A stretch of 64,000 nt of DNA. It comes from a virus. Positions within the stretch are counted from its first letter, which is position 1, and the number at the start of each line of letters is the position of its first letter. Of the stretch, positions 41,057 through 49,036 are shown piece after piece. The translations under genes were made by a program, and so were the position numbers. The notes below the pieces were generated by a model, which made no database searches, was not told where the DNA came from, and saw nothing but the letters and a program-made list of their open reading frames with translations. The DNA lies in the IMG/VR virus record IMGVR_UViG_3300046804_005392, positions 1-64,000 of that record; one strand, 5' to 3'.

Positions 41057-41080
41057 GAGATGTTTCACGTGAAACATCTC
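41057..41080. other. parS-like centromere site
   Basis: The 16-bp sequence TGTTTCACGTGAAACA at 41061-41076 equals the consensus bacterial chromosomal parS, the ParB/Spo0J binding site. The palindrome extends to 24 bp (GAGA...TCTC). No T-run follows, so it is a poor terminator. No ParA or ParB gene was recognised in the window, so host ParB could bind it. Confidence 0.85.
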
Positions 41081-41105
41081 AAACAACTAAAAAAAGGTAA
41101 ATAAA

Positions 41106-41519
41106 ATGATAAGCGAAGTGATAATCACCGCCCTAGCGTGCGGAGTTGCCGCTATGGCGGTACATGTGTTTGACATTGTGACAAATTCAAAAGAAAAGAT
41201 TAAGGAAACAGCGAAACAAAACGCTAAGGAAGCGTTACAAAATCGCTTCGCTCCGGCAATTCGCATTGCGCGGCCGGGCGAAGTCATAGGCGATAAGCCT
41301 TTATTAAAACTTGTCAAAGGACCAAAAGAAACACCGGTGTTAGACGCGAAGGGTTTTGCTCCGGCAGATACCGGCGACGCGCATAAAAGCGCTAACGCCG
41401 TGCTTGACGCTATGGCACGCCTTGCGGAGTACGCGGAAGGCGTGGAAGGCGCCCGCGTTTCCGTGGTGTTGCCGCCGGGCTTCACCAGCAGGGTGGCCTA
41501 CGCCCGGAAAAAATCATAA
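41106..41519 (+). CDS. Membrane-anchored protein next to parS
   Basis: 137 residues. N-terminal membrane helix (VIITALACGVAAMAVHVF), a Lys/Glu helix (SKEKIKETAKQNAKEAL), then a soluble C-terminal part. AAAGG upstream of the ATG. Role unknown; its place beside parS is notable. Confidence 0.68.
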   Translation: MISEVIITALACGVAAMAVHVFDIVTNSKEKIKETAKQNAKEALQNRFAPAIRIARPGEVIGDKPLLKLVKGPKETPVLDAKGFAPADTGDAHKSANAVLDAMARLAEYAEGVEGARVSVVLPPGFTSRVAYARKKS

Positions 41520-41525
41520 AAAATC

Positions 41526-41546
41526 GGCGCTTCGGCGCCTTTTTTT
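41526..41546 (+). terminator. Intrinsic terminator
   Basis: GGCGC-TTCG-GCGCC stem-loop with a stable tetraloop, followed by seven T. Confidence 0.9.
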
Positions 41547-41983
41547 GTGCCCAATACAATTAAATCTATGGAATTATGGCTATCAAGTAGCAGATACGTT
41601 TTTATAATTACAAATCTATCCCCTCCCCTCCTCCCAAAAAACCGGGAAGGCCGAGAGGGGCCCCTACGCTGCTAACCCTCTAAAAATTTTGGGTAAAATT
41701 TTTGAAAACGGGTTTTTTTTGGCGATTTTTGGCGATTTTTGGTGATTTTTGGCGATTTTTGGCGATTTTTGGTGATTTTTGGTGATTTTTGGCGATTTTT
41801 GGTGATTTTTGGCGATTTTTGGCGATTTTTGGTGATTTTTGGTGATTTTTGGTGATTTTTGGCGATTTTTGGCGATTTTTGGCGATTTTTGGCGATTTTT
41901 GGCGATTTTTGGCGATTTTTGGCGATTTTTGGTCTATAATTAGGCCGCCCGCACGGGATTTTTCACCTAAAAATGGCTACAAA
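41547..41983. other. Non-coding gap with phased A-tract array
   Basis: No gene. A C-rich segment (41620-41640) precedes the tandem array at 41721-41930, followed by a TATAAT at 41935-41940 without a recognisable -35. Confidence 0.6.
41721..41930. repeat. 21 tandem 10-bp units GGYGATTTTT (phased A-tracts)
   Basis: Twenty-one uninterrupted decamers, differing only at the third base (C or T). Each has a run of five T, so A5 tracts on the other strand recur once per helical turn, which is known to make DNA strongly curved. The last seven units are identical, suggesting recent expansion. A TATAAT box lies directly after it. Confidence 0.95.
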
Positions 41984-42187
41984 ATGTCCACCGAGATCCT
42001 TCGTTTTTTCGTCTATAAACACTTGGAGACGCCCGCGCAGCGCATTTCTGCTCAATTTTGCGAGGTCGCGCACTGGGTCGCGGCCAACGTACATGATTGC
42101 GAAGAGCGTTCGGTCGCGTTACGGAAGCTTTTGGAGGCTAAGGACGCGGCGGTGCGCGCCCATTTCTGCGGGGACAGCGCGCGGTAG
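41984..42187 (+). CDS. Acb2/Tad1-hairpin-like small protein (anti-CBASS candidate)
   Basis: 67 residues from ATG 41984. The pattern ILRFFVYKHLETPAQRIS, then FCEVAHWVAANV, then VALRKLLEAKDAAVRA matches a widespread small phage protein family annotated as Acb2/Tad1 hairpin domain. Characterised Acb2 members bind cyclic oligonucleotides and block CBASS signalling. The assignment is by remembered family pattern; not all family members are tested sponges. An open frame through the repeat array continues upstream, but it is repeat-encoded and unlikely to be translated. Confidence 0.65.
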   Translation: MSTEILRFFVYKHLETPAQRISAQFCEVAHWVAANVHDCEERSVALRKLLEAKDAAVRAHFCGDSAR

Positions 42188-42242
42188 CGGTATCACTACC
42201 GTCCCTGTCGGTTTCTTAGGGGTTTACCCCCGGGAGGGAGCC

Positions 42243-42602
42243 TTAAGATGGCTTCGTGTATTCCATAGTTCTGGAACGTTTTCCGGAATTTGCGCTGGTG
42301 AGGCGAAGCCCGCTCTTTAGGAACTCCTTCACGGGTTCGGTTGCCTGTCCCGGCACGTAGCTCCACAGCAGGATGGGAGGGTGCTCGGAGCTGAACCCGT
42401 CGTCGTCTTGTTCCCGCAGGGCCCAAGCGGAGTCAAGGACTCTATACATTCCCGTGTCTTTTCGAAATTGGAGCTTATGTGTGATGTACACCTCCACTTT
42501 AGATTTACCTGTGATTTCCACGAAAAGCCCTGACGTATCGTGTAAGGTAAACGTGACTTTATCGTAAGTGTACGTGCGTATTAGTCTTGGCTCGTCGGTC
42601 AC
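42243..42602 (-). CDS. Unknown protein, last gene of minus block
   Basis: 119 residues, beta-rich N-terminal half (LIRTYTYDKVTFTLHD; KVEVYITHKLQF). No family recognised. GGAGG upstream of the start. Confidence 0.68.
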   Translation of the reverse strand: MTDEPRLIRTYTYDKVTFTLHDTSGLFVEITGKSKVEVYITHKLQFRKDTGMYRVLDSAWALREQDDDGFSSEHPPILLWSYVPGQATEPVKEFLKSGLRLTSANSGKRSRTMEYTKPS

Positions 42603-42699
42603 ACTATGTCCTCCTTTTATCTGTCCGACCGCCTCGTAAAGTACGGCCGGACAATACTACACTAAACTTGCGCTAGTTATTGGGTTACTCTGTTTCCCT

Positions 42700-43086
42700 T
42701 CATCTGAGGTAGCTTTCCGTATCGTCCGGGTCAGTTTCCGGATTGTAGGGGAATGCATCTTCGTCTTCCGGCCGCCGCACCCCGCATTTCCTCATATGCT
42801 CGGTTAGCGCGGCGATTACGGCGGTTTTTTCTTCTTTTAGCCGTTGCGTTCGGGGGTCGGTCCCTTCCGGCTCGCCGAGCTTTTTCAGTGCGGTATAAAA
42901 TTCTTGTAATTTTTTACCTGATGCGCGGATAAAGAACACCTCGTCTTTGACTTCGTCGATCAGTTTTTCGAGGGCTTCCGCTCTCCGCCCCTGCCTATAC
43001 ACCACGGCGCCTTCGAGCGGGAACCCGAGTTGCGACAGCGACCGGCTATCCTCCGTTACTTTCTGCATAAACAGTTCATCATCCAT
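42700..43086 (-). CDS. Unknown protein, paralogue of 43894-44230 frame
   Basis: 128 residues, helical. The stretch LIDEVKDEVFFIRASGKKLQ, then TQRLKEEKTAVIAALTEHM recurs in the disrupted frame at 43894-44230. Function unknown. Confidence 0.68.
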   Translation of the reverse strand: MDDELFMQKVTEDSRSLSQLGFPLEGAVVYRQGRRAEALEKLIDEVKDEVFFIRASGKKLQEFYTALKKLGEPEGTDPRTQRLKEEKTAVIAALTEHMRKCGVRRPEDEDAFPYNPETDPDDTESYLR

Positions 43087-43112
43087 CGTAGTTATCCTTT
43101 TGTATTAGTTTG

Positions 43113-43454
43113 TTAGTTATTGTCGTCGTCGAAGTCTGACGGACTTCCCGTCACTAAGCCCCCGAAGTACCTGTAGCGGTCGAACAGCTCGTGGGCTGTC
43201 TTATCGTTTGTGACGTAGATTTCCCTTAAGTACCAGAAGATCGCGTCTCGGTAGGTGCCGAACACCGGGGAGCAGGGGATCTCCTCGTCCCCGATCTCCC
43301 CTTCATCTCTAGCCGACTCGTAGACCGCGTAATGTGTCAAAGCGAACCGGTCTGCGCTTGGGAAGCTCCTGATCGGGATCGGCTTTCCTCGGTCGTCCGC
43401 CGGGTGTCTCCAGAGTTCCGGTGACGGAACGGCACGAACCCAATGATCGGCCAT
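43113..43454 (-). CDS. Unknown protein
   Basis: 113 residues with HWVRAVPSPELWRHP near the start and an acidic end (DFDDDNN). The opening and DAIFWYLREIY loosely resemble the family at 44619/46503. No function assigned. Confidence 0.68.
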   Translation of the reverse strand: MADHWVRAVPSPELWRHPADDRGKPIPIRSFPSADRFALTHYAVYESARDEGEIGDEEIPCSPVFGTYRDAIFWYLREIYVTNDKTAHELFDRYRYFGGLVTGSPSDFDDDNN

Positions 43455-43481
43455 TTTTACTTCTCCTCGGGGTCTGATTTT

Positions 43482-43871
43482 TTAGTCTACAATGAACGGG
43501 CTGTAATACACCAGCATCTTGGACACTCTATACCTCACATCTTCGTCATCTTCGTCATCTTCGTATTCCTCTTCATTCCTTACTTGTCTAAGCTGGTACA
43601 ATGTAACGGTTACGATTACTTCCTCTTCCCCCTCCTCGTCCTCATTTTCCGTCTGCCGTTCCATCAGATCGGCTACGTCTTTTCCAAGGTCCGAGAAAGA
43701 GAGGTCGTATTCCCTCAGCCCGAAGGCTTCTACTTCTTCGTGGGTAAAGGTTTTTTCGTCCCCGTCATAGGGCTCTAGTTCTCTGGCTCCGGCATAAATG
43801 AACTTTCTTCCTCGGTTTGTAGTGCCGATAACGATCAAGTCGGTGCTGTCGTGAAAAATGTCATGTCCCAT
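43482..43871 (-). CDS. Unknown acidic protein
   Basis: 129 residues. Beta-like start (DLIVIGTTNRGRKFIYAG) and a very acidic middle (EEYEDDEDDEDV). No family recognised. Confidence 0.68.
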   Translation of the reverse strand: MGHDIFHDSTDLIVIGTTNRGRKFIYAGARELEPYDGDEKTFTHEEVEAFGLREYDLSFSDLGKDVADLMERQTENEDEEGEEEVIVTVTLYQLRQVRNEEEYEDDEDDEDVRYRVSKMLVYYSPFIVD

Positions 43872-43893
43872 TGTCTTTATCCTTTTGTTTTAT

Positions 43894-44232
43894 TTATTGT
43901 CGTCCGGGCCGCTCTACCCCGCGTTCCGCCATATACTCAGTGAGTCTACGCGCTACGGCGGTTTTTTCTTTTTTTAGCCGTTCTGTTTTTTCATCCGTTC
44001 CTTTAAGTTCGTCGAGTTCTTGCAGCGAGGTCCACAAGTCCTGCAATTTTTCGTCCGACGCGCGGTTGAAGAAGACTTCGTTTCTGATCTCGTCGATCAG
44101 CGTCCGGGTTTCGACGAACAGCAGGGTTTCGTCATCCTGTCCGTCGGTTTCCGGTCTTTTGCACGGGACTAAGCTCGGGGATAGGTCTCCATACGGAGGC
44201 GTCCTTATGTTCCGGGTTGATTGTCGTCTGTA
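43894..44232 (-). pseudogene. Frame without start codon, paralogue of 42700
   Basis: The frame ending in TAA at 43896-43894 encodes LIDEIRNEVFFNRASDEKLQ and TERLKKEKTAVARRLTEYM, clearly related to the protein at 42700. No ATG, GTG or TTG precedes this homologous part; the frame is open back to a stop near 44231 and overlaps the 3' end of the gene at 44132. It may be the second half of that gene after a one-base shift, by mutation or programmed frameshifting. Confidence 0.55.
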
Positions 44233-44512
44233 AGATTACGCCGGTTTCCGGTCGCGTGCCTTCTTCCGGTTTCGGCGGGGCGTCCCGGTACTCTAAAAGG
44301 TCTCGAGCTTTTAACAGTTCAACTACGAGCCCACACGTTCTGAAGAGTCTCTCGTACTCGGGGATAGGCAGGGTACGAGTGGCGCCTTCTTTAAGCAGGG
44401 GAGCTAAGCAGTCATAGAGCGTTATCAGCGCGTCGTCGAACTGTTTTTCCGGGCATTTTTCTGCGGTTTTTCTCTTAGTCGTATCCGTGTGCACGGGTTC
44501 CCATGTGTCCAT
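44132..44512 (-). CDS. Unknown protein, possibly frameshifted C terminus
   Basis: 126 residues. Middle helical region DALITLYDCLAPLLKEG and FRTCGLVVELLKARDLLEY. It ends in a short Arg/Thr-rich tail just where the frame of the start-less paralogue becomes coding, so the true product may continue in that frame. Confidence 0.62.
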   Translation of the reverse strand: MDTWEPVHTDTTKRKTAEKCPEKQFDDALITLYDCLAPLLKEGATRTLPIPEYERLFRTCGLVVELLKARDLLEYRDAPPKPEEGTRPETGVILQTTINPEHKDASVWRPIPELSPVQKTGNRRTG

Positions 44513-44618
44513 GTCTATATCTCCTTTCTGAGTTCCCTTGTTTTTTGTCGGGTTGTCGCCCGTAAAGCGACATTACCGGCGATGAGCGGGTAACGCAAGT
44601 CTAATCGGGTCCGTCCGT

Positions 44619-45236
44619 TCAGCCGGTGACGGCTTCCTGAGGTCTTCTATACCGTTCTACCGTTTCTTGTTGCCTTTGTTTGAAGGTTTCCTCGCTTTCG
44701 CCGGGTTCCGGCAGGAGATCGTCTTTGATTCCGTCGATTACGATGCTGATCGCTTCGGCGTAATCGGACGCTCCGTAGAATCTCCCTTTTGCGGGGCGTT
44801 CGCGGGCCATCCGTAGGAGCTCTTCCGCCAGTTCTTCTATCGTGCGGAAGGCGTTCCCCGTAAGGGGTTCGTCGTATCTGCCGCTGTAGAGCATTAGGTG
44901 GGTAAGATCTTCCTCGGGCCACGCGGGCATATACCTTGTCCTGCAAGGTCTTTCCCCTACGACGTGTGGGTATACGTCGTATTTTGTGTATACGGGTTGG
45001 TTCGGCGCGTCTTTTCGCGTTTGCAAGGGGTGGGTTCCCTCCGTCCATCGCGTTAGATTATCGTCCCACGCTTTTTGCCGGGCGCGGAACTCGGATTCCG
45101 TCCCCATACATCTTCTGGGCAGCAAGGGGAGGTAACCCGGGTTGGTCTGTTCTACCCATATTCCCGACGTCGGGAACATGGAGCCGTTACGGATCACCGG
45201 ATGTTTCCAATCGGCCGCTACTCTACGGACGGTCAT
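44619..45236 (-). CDS. Unknown protein, paralogue of 46503
   Basis: 205 residues from ATG 45236 (AAAGGAGA upstream); in-frame codons further upstream lie in the pentapeptide gene. Shared with 46503: AADWKHP, QKAWDDNLTRWTEGTHP, a Tyr-rich middle and PAWPEEDLTHLMLYSG (versus PDWGEHELTHIVFFCRG). Function unknown. Confidence 0.72.
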   Translation of the reverse strand: MTVRRVAADWKHPVIRNGSMFPTSGIWVEQTNPGYLPLLPRRCMGTESEFRARQKAWDDNLTRWTEGTHPLQTRKDAPNQPVYTKYDVYPHVVGERPCRTRYMPAWPEEDLTHLMLYSGRYDEPLTGNAFRTIEELAEELLRMARERPAKGRFYGASDYAEAISIVIDGIKDDLLPEPGESEETFKQRQQETVERYRRPQEAVTG

Positions 45237-46128
45237 TTTTTGTCTCCTTTTCTCTAAATTCATTAATTGCTTTCTTGGCTTCCGCCAAAATTGCTTCTTT
45301 GTTTTTCTTCCAAAACATTGACGCATCATCATGGAGTTCATCTATTTCATGTTCCGCCATTTCCTCCCATTTACTCAATAAAAAGCTTTTGCACCCTATT
45401 GCTAAGATATCTTTTTTACCGCAGTACGAGACAAAAACACCGACGGCCCAATTATTTGCATTTGGGAAATCGATTTTAATGATCCGATCGTGTTTTGCGG
45501 TCGCAAGATATTTCGCGCCGCTCAAATCCGTGCCGCTCAAATCCACGCCGATCAGGTCCGCGTAGCTCAAATCCGCATAGGTCAAATCCACGCCGGTCAG
45601 GTTCGCGCGGTTCAGGTTCGCGCCGGTCAAAACCGCGCCGGTCAAATCCGCGTCGCTCAAATCCACGCCGGTCAAATCCGTGCCGGTCAAAACCGCGTCG
45701 GTCAGGTCCGCGCCGATCAGTTTCGCGCCGGTCATTTTCGCGTCGATCAGTATCGCGCCGGTCAAATCCGCGTCGGTCAAATTCGCGTCGGTCAAAACCG
45801 CGTCGATCAGTTTCGCGCCGGTCAGGTCCGCGCGGGTCAAATCCGCGTCGTTCAGTTTCGCGTAGATCATTTTCGCGTCGGTCAAATTCGCGCCGCTCAA
45901 AACCGCGTCGGTCAAATCCGCGTAGATCAGTTTCGCGCGGGTCAAATCCACGCCGCTCAAATTCGCGCCGCTCAAATTCGCGTCGGTCAGGTCCAGAAAC
46001 CTCCAGTCTAGGTCAACCTTTTTATTTATTTCCTCGGCCAAATCTTGCCCGCAAAGCCCATCCGGCACCTCAAATCCCCTAAGAAACTCCTCGGGAACCG
46101 GGATATCCGTCCTGTTTTTAATTAGCAT
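45223..46128 (-). CDS. Pentapeptide-repeat protein
   Basis: 301 residues. Residues ~45-215 are about 33 tandem A(D/N)LxX pentapeptides (for example LTDADLTGAVLTGANLNRAN), which fold into a right-handed quadrilateral helix. Such proteins can mimic DNA and inhibit gyrase (Qnr, MfpA) or act as scaffolds. A C-terminal globular part (NNWAVGVFVSYCGKKDILAI, then a Lys/Glu helix) resembles the domain that follows in other phage and bacterial versions. The repeats are visible in DNA as 15-bp units. The end overlaps the next gene's start by 14 bases. Confidence 0.9.
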   Translation of the reverse strand: MLIKNRTDIPVPEEFLRGFEVPDGLCGQDLAEEINKKVDLDWRFLDLTDANLSGANLSGVDLTRAKLIYADLTDAVLSGANLTDAKMIYAKLNDADLTRADLTGAKLIDAVLTDANLTDADLTGAILIDAKMTGAKLIGADLTDAVLTGTDLTGVDLSDADLTGAVLTGANLNRANLTGVDLTYADLSYADLIGVDLSGTDLSGAKYLATAKHDRIIKIDFPNANNWAVGVFVSYCGKKDILAIGCKSFLLSKWEEMAEHEIDELHDDASMFWKKNKEAILAEAKKAINEFREKETKNDRP

Positions 46129-46173
46129 TTGTTACCTCTTTCGATTATTTTTCCGCCTCGGACAGACGGGCTA

Positions 46174-46503
46174 CTAAAGATACATATTTCTGCGTATATC
46201 CGCAAGAAGCTCCCAGAAAGTGTTATTCAGTCTCTGTACTTTCAGTTTTTCCGGCTCGGTCAGTTCCCGTAACATAGACAAGGCGTTCATGTCACGGAGG
46301 TCGTTCAGGCAGAGGACTATAGATTTAAAGTTATCTTCACAGAGGTTGCGCCGTACCTCGCCGACTGCCCCTAAGTTCCTTGTCGCGTGATTGAAAGTGT
46401 CAAGCACTCTCCTAAGCTCCTTCACGCTTTTTTTCAGATAATACTCGTTTTTAAGGTATTTTATAAACCTAACGAGGGCGTTACCGCCGGATAAGGCTCT
46501 CAT
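46174..46503 (-). CDS. Unknown helical protein
   Basis: 109 residues from ATG 46503, overlapping the previous stop (TAATG); AGGAGG upstream. Helical, basic (KYLKNEYYLKKSVKELRRVL). No family recognised. Confidence 0.66.
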   Translation of the reverse strand: MRALSGGNALVRFIKYLKNEYYLKKSVKELRRVLDTFNHATRNLGAVGEVRRNLCEDNFKSIVLCLNDLRDMNALSMLRELTEPEKLKVQRLNNTFWELLADIRRNMYL

Positions 46504-47150
46504 TACTTCCTCCTTGACTCTAAATACGGAAGGATGATTCGCCGATTCATCTCGCTCGCGCTCCAAACTTCGCCCTCCCGGCAGTCGAACTCCGGCCAAG
46601 CGTTGATGTTTTCGCTTATTTTTTCGAGGAACCGCGCGCCCTCGTGTCGCAGGACGCAGCGAACGACAAACGCCAGCGCATCGGCATAGCTGACTTCCTT
46701 TTCATCAGCGTACCGGACTTCTGTACGTCGCTGCGCCTGCCAGTACCGTACTGCCCATTGCGCCGCCTTTTCTACTGACGAAAAAAGTGGACTTGCGGTT
46801 ACATCTGTGCCTCGACAGAAGAACACGATGTGCGTTAGCTCATGCTCTCCCCAATCCGGAAGGTAGTCGGAAAAAGTGGGGCGGGTGTCATGGATATGCT
46901 CGTATAGGATATGCCTTGTATGCCCGTACTCGCCGCTTAATTGATCCGGGTGTCTCCCCGCAAGCCATAGTTCAAGCCCGGCGTCCCACTGTTTCTGCTC
47001 CTCCTCAATCTCTTTGCGTACTTCTGGGGTTAGTCGCTGGCGACACAGGGGAAGCATCTTTTTGGTTTGCCAATCTCGGGGGTGTTCCCAGTCCGCCGCG
47101 ACCGCGATGACGTCGCCTATAATGTACCCCGCCTTTAATGAGTCTTCCAT
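46503..47150 (-). CDS. Unknown protein, paralogue of 44619
   Basis: 215 residues. AADWEHP, QKQWDAGLELWLAGRHP and PDWGEHELTHIVFF align with the protein at 44619. The HELTH segment recalls a metallopeptidase HExxH but lacks its spacing (HELTH has one Glu and two His and is not conserved in the paralogue, which has DLTH), so I do not assign an activity. Confidence 0.7.
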   Translation of the reverse strand: MEDSLKAGYIIGDVIAVAADWEHPRDWQTKKMLPLCRQRLTPEVRKEIEEEQKQWDAGLELWLAGRHPDQLSGEYGHTRHILYEHIHDTRPTFSDYLPDWGEHELTHIVFFCRGTDVTASPLFSSVEKAAQWAVRYWQAQRRTEVRYADEKEVSYADALAFVVRCVLRHEGARFLEKISENINAWPEFDCREGEVWSASEMNRRIILPYLESRRK

Positions 47151-47890
47151 TACGCCTTCTCCTTTTGTTCCTTATTTATAGACGCCGTGAGGGCTTCTTT
47201 TAGCTTGTCGTACAGTTCCTGAAAAGCGGCGCGCCGCGCTTTAACATAGTCGTCGTAATAGGGCGTCCTTTCTTCGGAAAAGAATTTCCACGCGGCGGCG
47301 AGCCGTAGAACCTTATCGTCGTTTCGCTCGACGAAGCGTTCAAGATCCCTTCCCCACACTCCCAGCGGTAAGTCCTCCTCCGCCATAATAACGGCGACGG
47401 TCAGCGTCTCCGCGAGGCCGCCGAGGGAATAGTCGCGTATCTCTGCTTTTATCCATTCGGCGTAATAGGGGTGATTACGTTCCGCCACATCGACGTAGCA
47501 CGGCGTCGGCTCAGAAAAGGAGAGTTTTCGCTCTTTGAGCGGGTATTTCGGCGGCTCCCACTTGAAAGGCGTACCCGGAAGACTAATGCGCGTCTTCTTT
47601 GCGCGTAAGTTATTCTGTTCGCGGAGCTTCTCTGCGATATGTCGTCCGTACTCGGTAGCCTCGTCCACGACAACCTCAGAGAGGGGCAATCCGTACTCTC
47701 CGAAACAGGCGCCGATGGCGAGGAGCATTCCTTCGTGTTGCGCCTGCATAACCGGCCGGTAAAACCACTGGATTTCCGGGTGGTTAGACTCATACTGACG
47801 GAAATTTTCCAAGCCCGGGCCTACAACAAACAGTCGCGGATACTCGGCGGGCGCCGCGTCAATCGGGGTTGGGGTAAACAGAGTAAACAT
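47150..47890 (-). CDS. Unknown protein
   Basis: 246 residues, overlapping the next gene by one base. Mixed alpha/beta with PRLFVVGPGLENFRQYES at the start and several Tyr-rich stretches. No family recognised. Confidence 0.68.
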   Translation of the reverse strand: MFTLFTPTPIDAAPAEYPRLFVVGPGLENFRQYESNHPEIQWFYRPVMQAQHEGMLLAIGACFGEYGLPLSEVVVDEATEYGRHIAEKLREQNNLRAKKTRISLPGTPFKWEPPKYPLKERKLSFSEPTPCYVDVAERNHPYYAEWIKAEIRDYSLGGLAETLTVAVIMAEEDLPLGVWGRDLERFVERNDDKVLRLAAAWKFFSEERTPYYDDYVKARRAAFQELYDKLKEALTASINKEQKEKA

Positions 47891-47913
47891 AATGAATGTG
47901 CCTTATTTTAAGG

Positions 47914-48192
47914 TTACGAGATCTTCTCGGCGGAGTCCCGAGGAACCTCTTGCATTATACATATGCGCTGTTCCTGTACGCCTATTTCGTTTACCAGTTC
48001 GACTAATAACTCGCTCAGTAGCCGGATTCGCCTACTGAATACAAGGTAATCGCCATGCTTGCAGCGGTCGAGTTTCACAAGAGTCGATAGTTTTTCTAGG
48101 GTTGCGCTCATGTCCGCCGTAATTTCTTTAATCTCGGCGTCCGGCTCGCGCAGCCTGTCCTTAGCCTCCGGCAGCGGGAACACTATTATCAT
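47914..48192 (-). CDS. Unknown helical protein, first gene of minus block
   Basis: 92 residues; helical (EIKEITADMSATLEKLSTLV; RRIRLLSELLVELVNEIG). Directly downstream of the minus-strand promoter at 48248. Confidence 0.66.
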   Translation of the reverse strand: MIIVFPLPEAKDRLREPDAEIKEITADMSATLEKLSTLVKLDRCKHGDYLVFSRRIRLLSELLVELVNEIGVQEQRICIMQEVPRDSAEKIS

Positions 48193-48224
48193 TGATTTCT
48201 CTCTTTTTTTACGGGCCTTCCGCA

Positions 48225-48253
48225 GATTACCTTGCCGGCAGCCCTCTTGTCAA
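48225..48253 (-). promoter_or_regulatory. Promoter of minus-strand block
   Basis: On the minus strand, TTGACA (48253-48248), 18 bp, then TAATCT around 48229-48224. Divergent from the next promoter. It can transcribe the block down to 42243. Confidence 0.65.
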
Positions 48254-48267
48254 CCGGGAGGGGACAC

Positions 48268-48296
48268 TTGACTTTGCCGTCGGGGGCGGCTAGCGT
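48268..48296 (+). promoter_or_regulatory. Promoter of gene 48337
   Basis: TTGACT (48268-48273), 17 bp, TAGCGT (48291-48296). Confidence 0.6.
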
Positions 48297-48336
48297 TAAT
48301 TAAAAGACGACCCTGCCGACATAAACAGGAGAAGCC

Positions 48337-48918
48337 ATGTACGAGTATCAAAAAGAGGTATCCGGCCTCGCCCGCGACATAATGCGACACGCGGTTCTAA
48401 GCCGCGACCGTTTTTCCGCAGGCGACGCCGGCTACGAGGCGTACCAAGACGTTTTAATGATAAGCGGGGACTTGGCGGAGGAGACTGACGTAAACAAAGC
48501 TTTTTCGCTGATGGCGGCTATGTCCGCACGCCTCAACCAAACAGCGGCGTTATACTACCCCGAGATTTTATTATGCGCCAATAATCTATACGCGCATGTA
48601 TACGCAAGTTTGCGGGACTGTGAAAACGCCGCGAAAGCGCGTCTAGCCGGTATGGTAGTGTGCAAACGATTTTCCGTAGCGCTAAGGAGGGATGTCAAGT
48701 GGTTCGCCCTTCGGGCGGCGGCGCTGGAGCTGCACGCTTTTTATCTGGCGCAAAACCATGAGGAAATGGCGGAACAGTATTTGCGGTACGCCTACCGTCC
48801 AAGCGATACACTGGAGGACTTTCCCGCCTTTATTATTAAGGACATCAAGGACCGTCAGATCGTGAGCGCCGACTACCCGTATCCGCCGGCAAGCGTAATC
48901 TACAGTAAAGGAGAGTAA
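48337..48918 (+). CDS. TPR-like helical protein
   Basis: 193 residues, AGGAGA upstream. All helical, with pairs resembling tetratricopeptide repeats (WFALRAAALELHAFYLAQNH; EEMAEQYLRYAY). It belongs in style with the TPR-like proteins at 55582 and 56155. Function unknown. Confidence 0.7.
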   Translation: MYEYQKEVSGLARDIMRHAVLSRDRFSAGDAGYEAYQDVLMISGDLAEETDVNKAFSLMAAMSARLNQTAALYYPEILLCANNLYAHVYASLRDCENAAKARLAGMVVCKRFSVALRRDVKWFALRAAALELHAFYLAQNHEEMAEQYLRYAYRPSDTLEDFPAFIIKDIKDRQIVSADYPYPPASVIYSKGE

Positions 48919-49001
48919 CATGGCTCTGAGCGTTGCGGCGGTAGCCGTCGGCACGGGGGGTTAGTCTTGCCTTATTTAGAGGCGCGAAGAAAGGGCGCAC
49001 T

Positions 49002-49032
49002 GTAAGGGGGAATGGCGTACTCCCCGTTTTTT
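49002..49032 (+). terminator. Probable terminator
   Basis: GGGGA...TCCCC stem with a GTTTTTT tail, between the TPR-like gene and the tRNA promoter. Confidence 0.6.
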
Positions 49033-49036
49033 AGGC

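Noticed and set aside
41057-41080. Transcription terminator
   Set aside because: The 24-bp palindrome is not followed by a T-run and its core equals the parS consensus exactly.
41721-41930. CRISPR array
   Set aside because: Units are 10 bp with no spacers. No cas genes are present apart from a Cas4-like phage exonuclease in the recombination operon.
41721-41983. Coding potential across the decamer array (repeating GDFWRFLAIF peptide)
   Set aside because: The frame is a consequence of the 10-bp repeat and has no ribosome site; the Acb2-like protein is better started at 41984.
45490-46082. Long plus-strand frames opposite the pentapeptide gene (Arg/Ser/Gln-rich repeats)
   Set aside because: They are the antisense image of the 15-bp pentapeptide repeats; the minus strand gives a known fold.
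46503-47150. Zinc metallopeptidase from the HELTH segment
   Set aside because: The HExxH pattern is not met and the paralogue at 44619 has DLTH at the same place.
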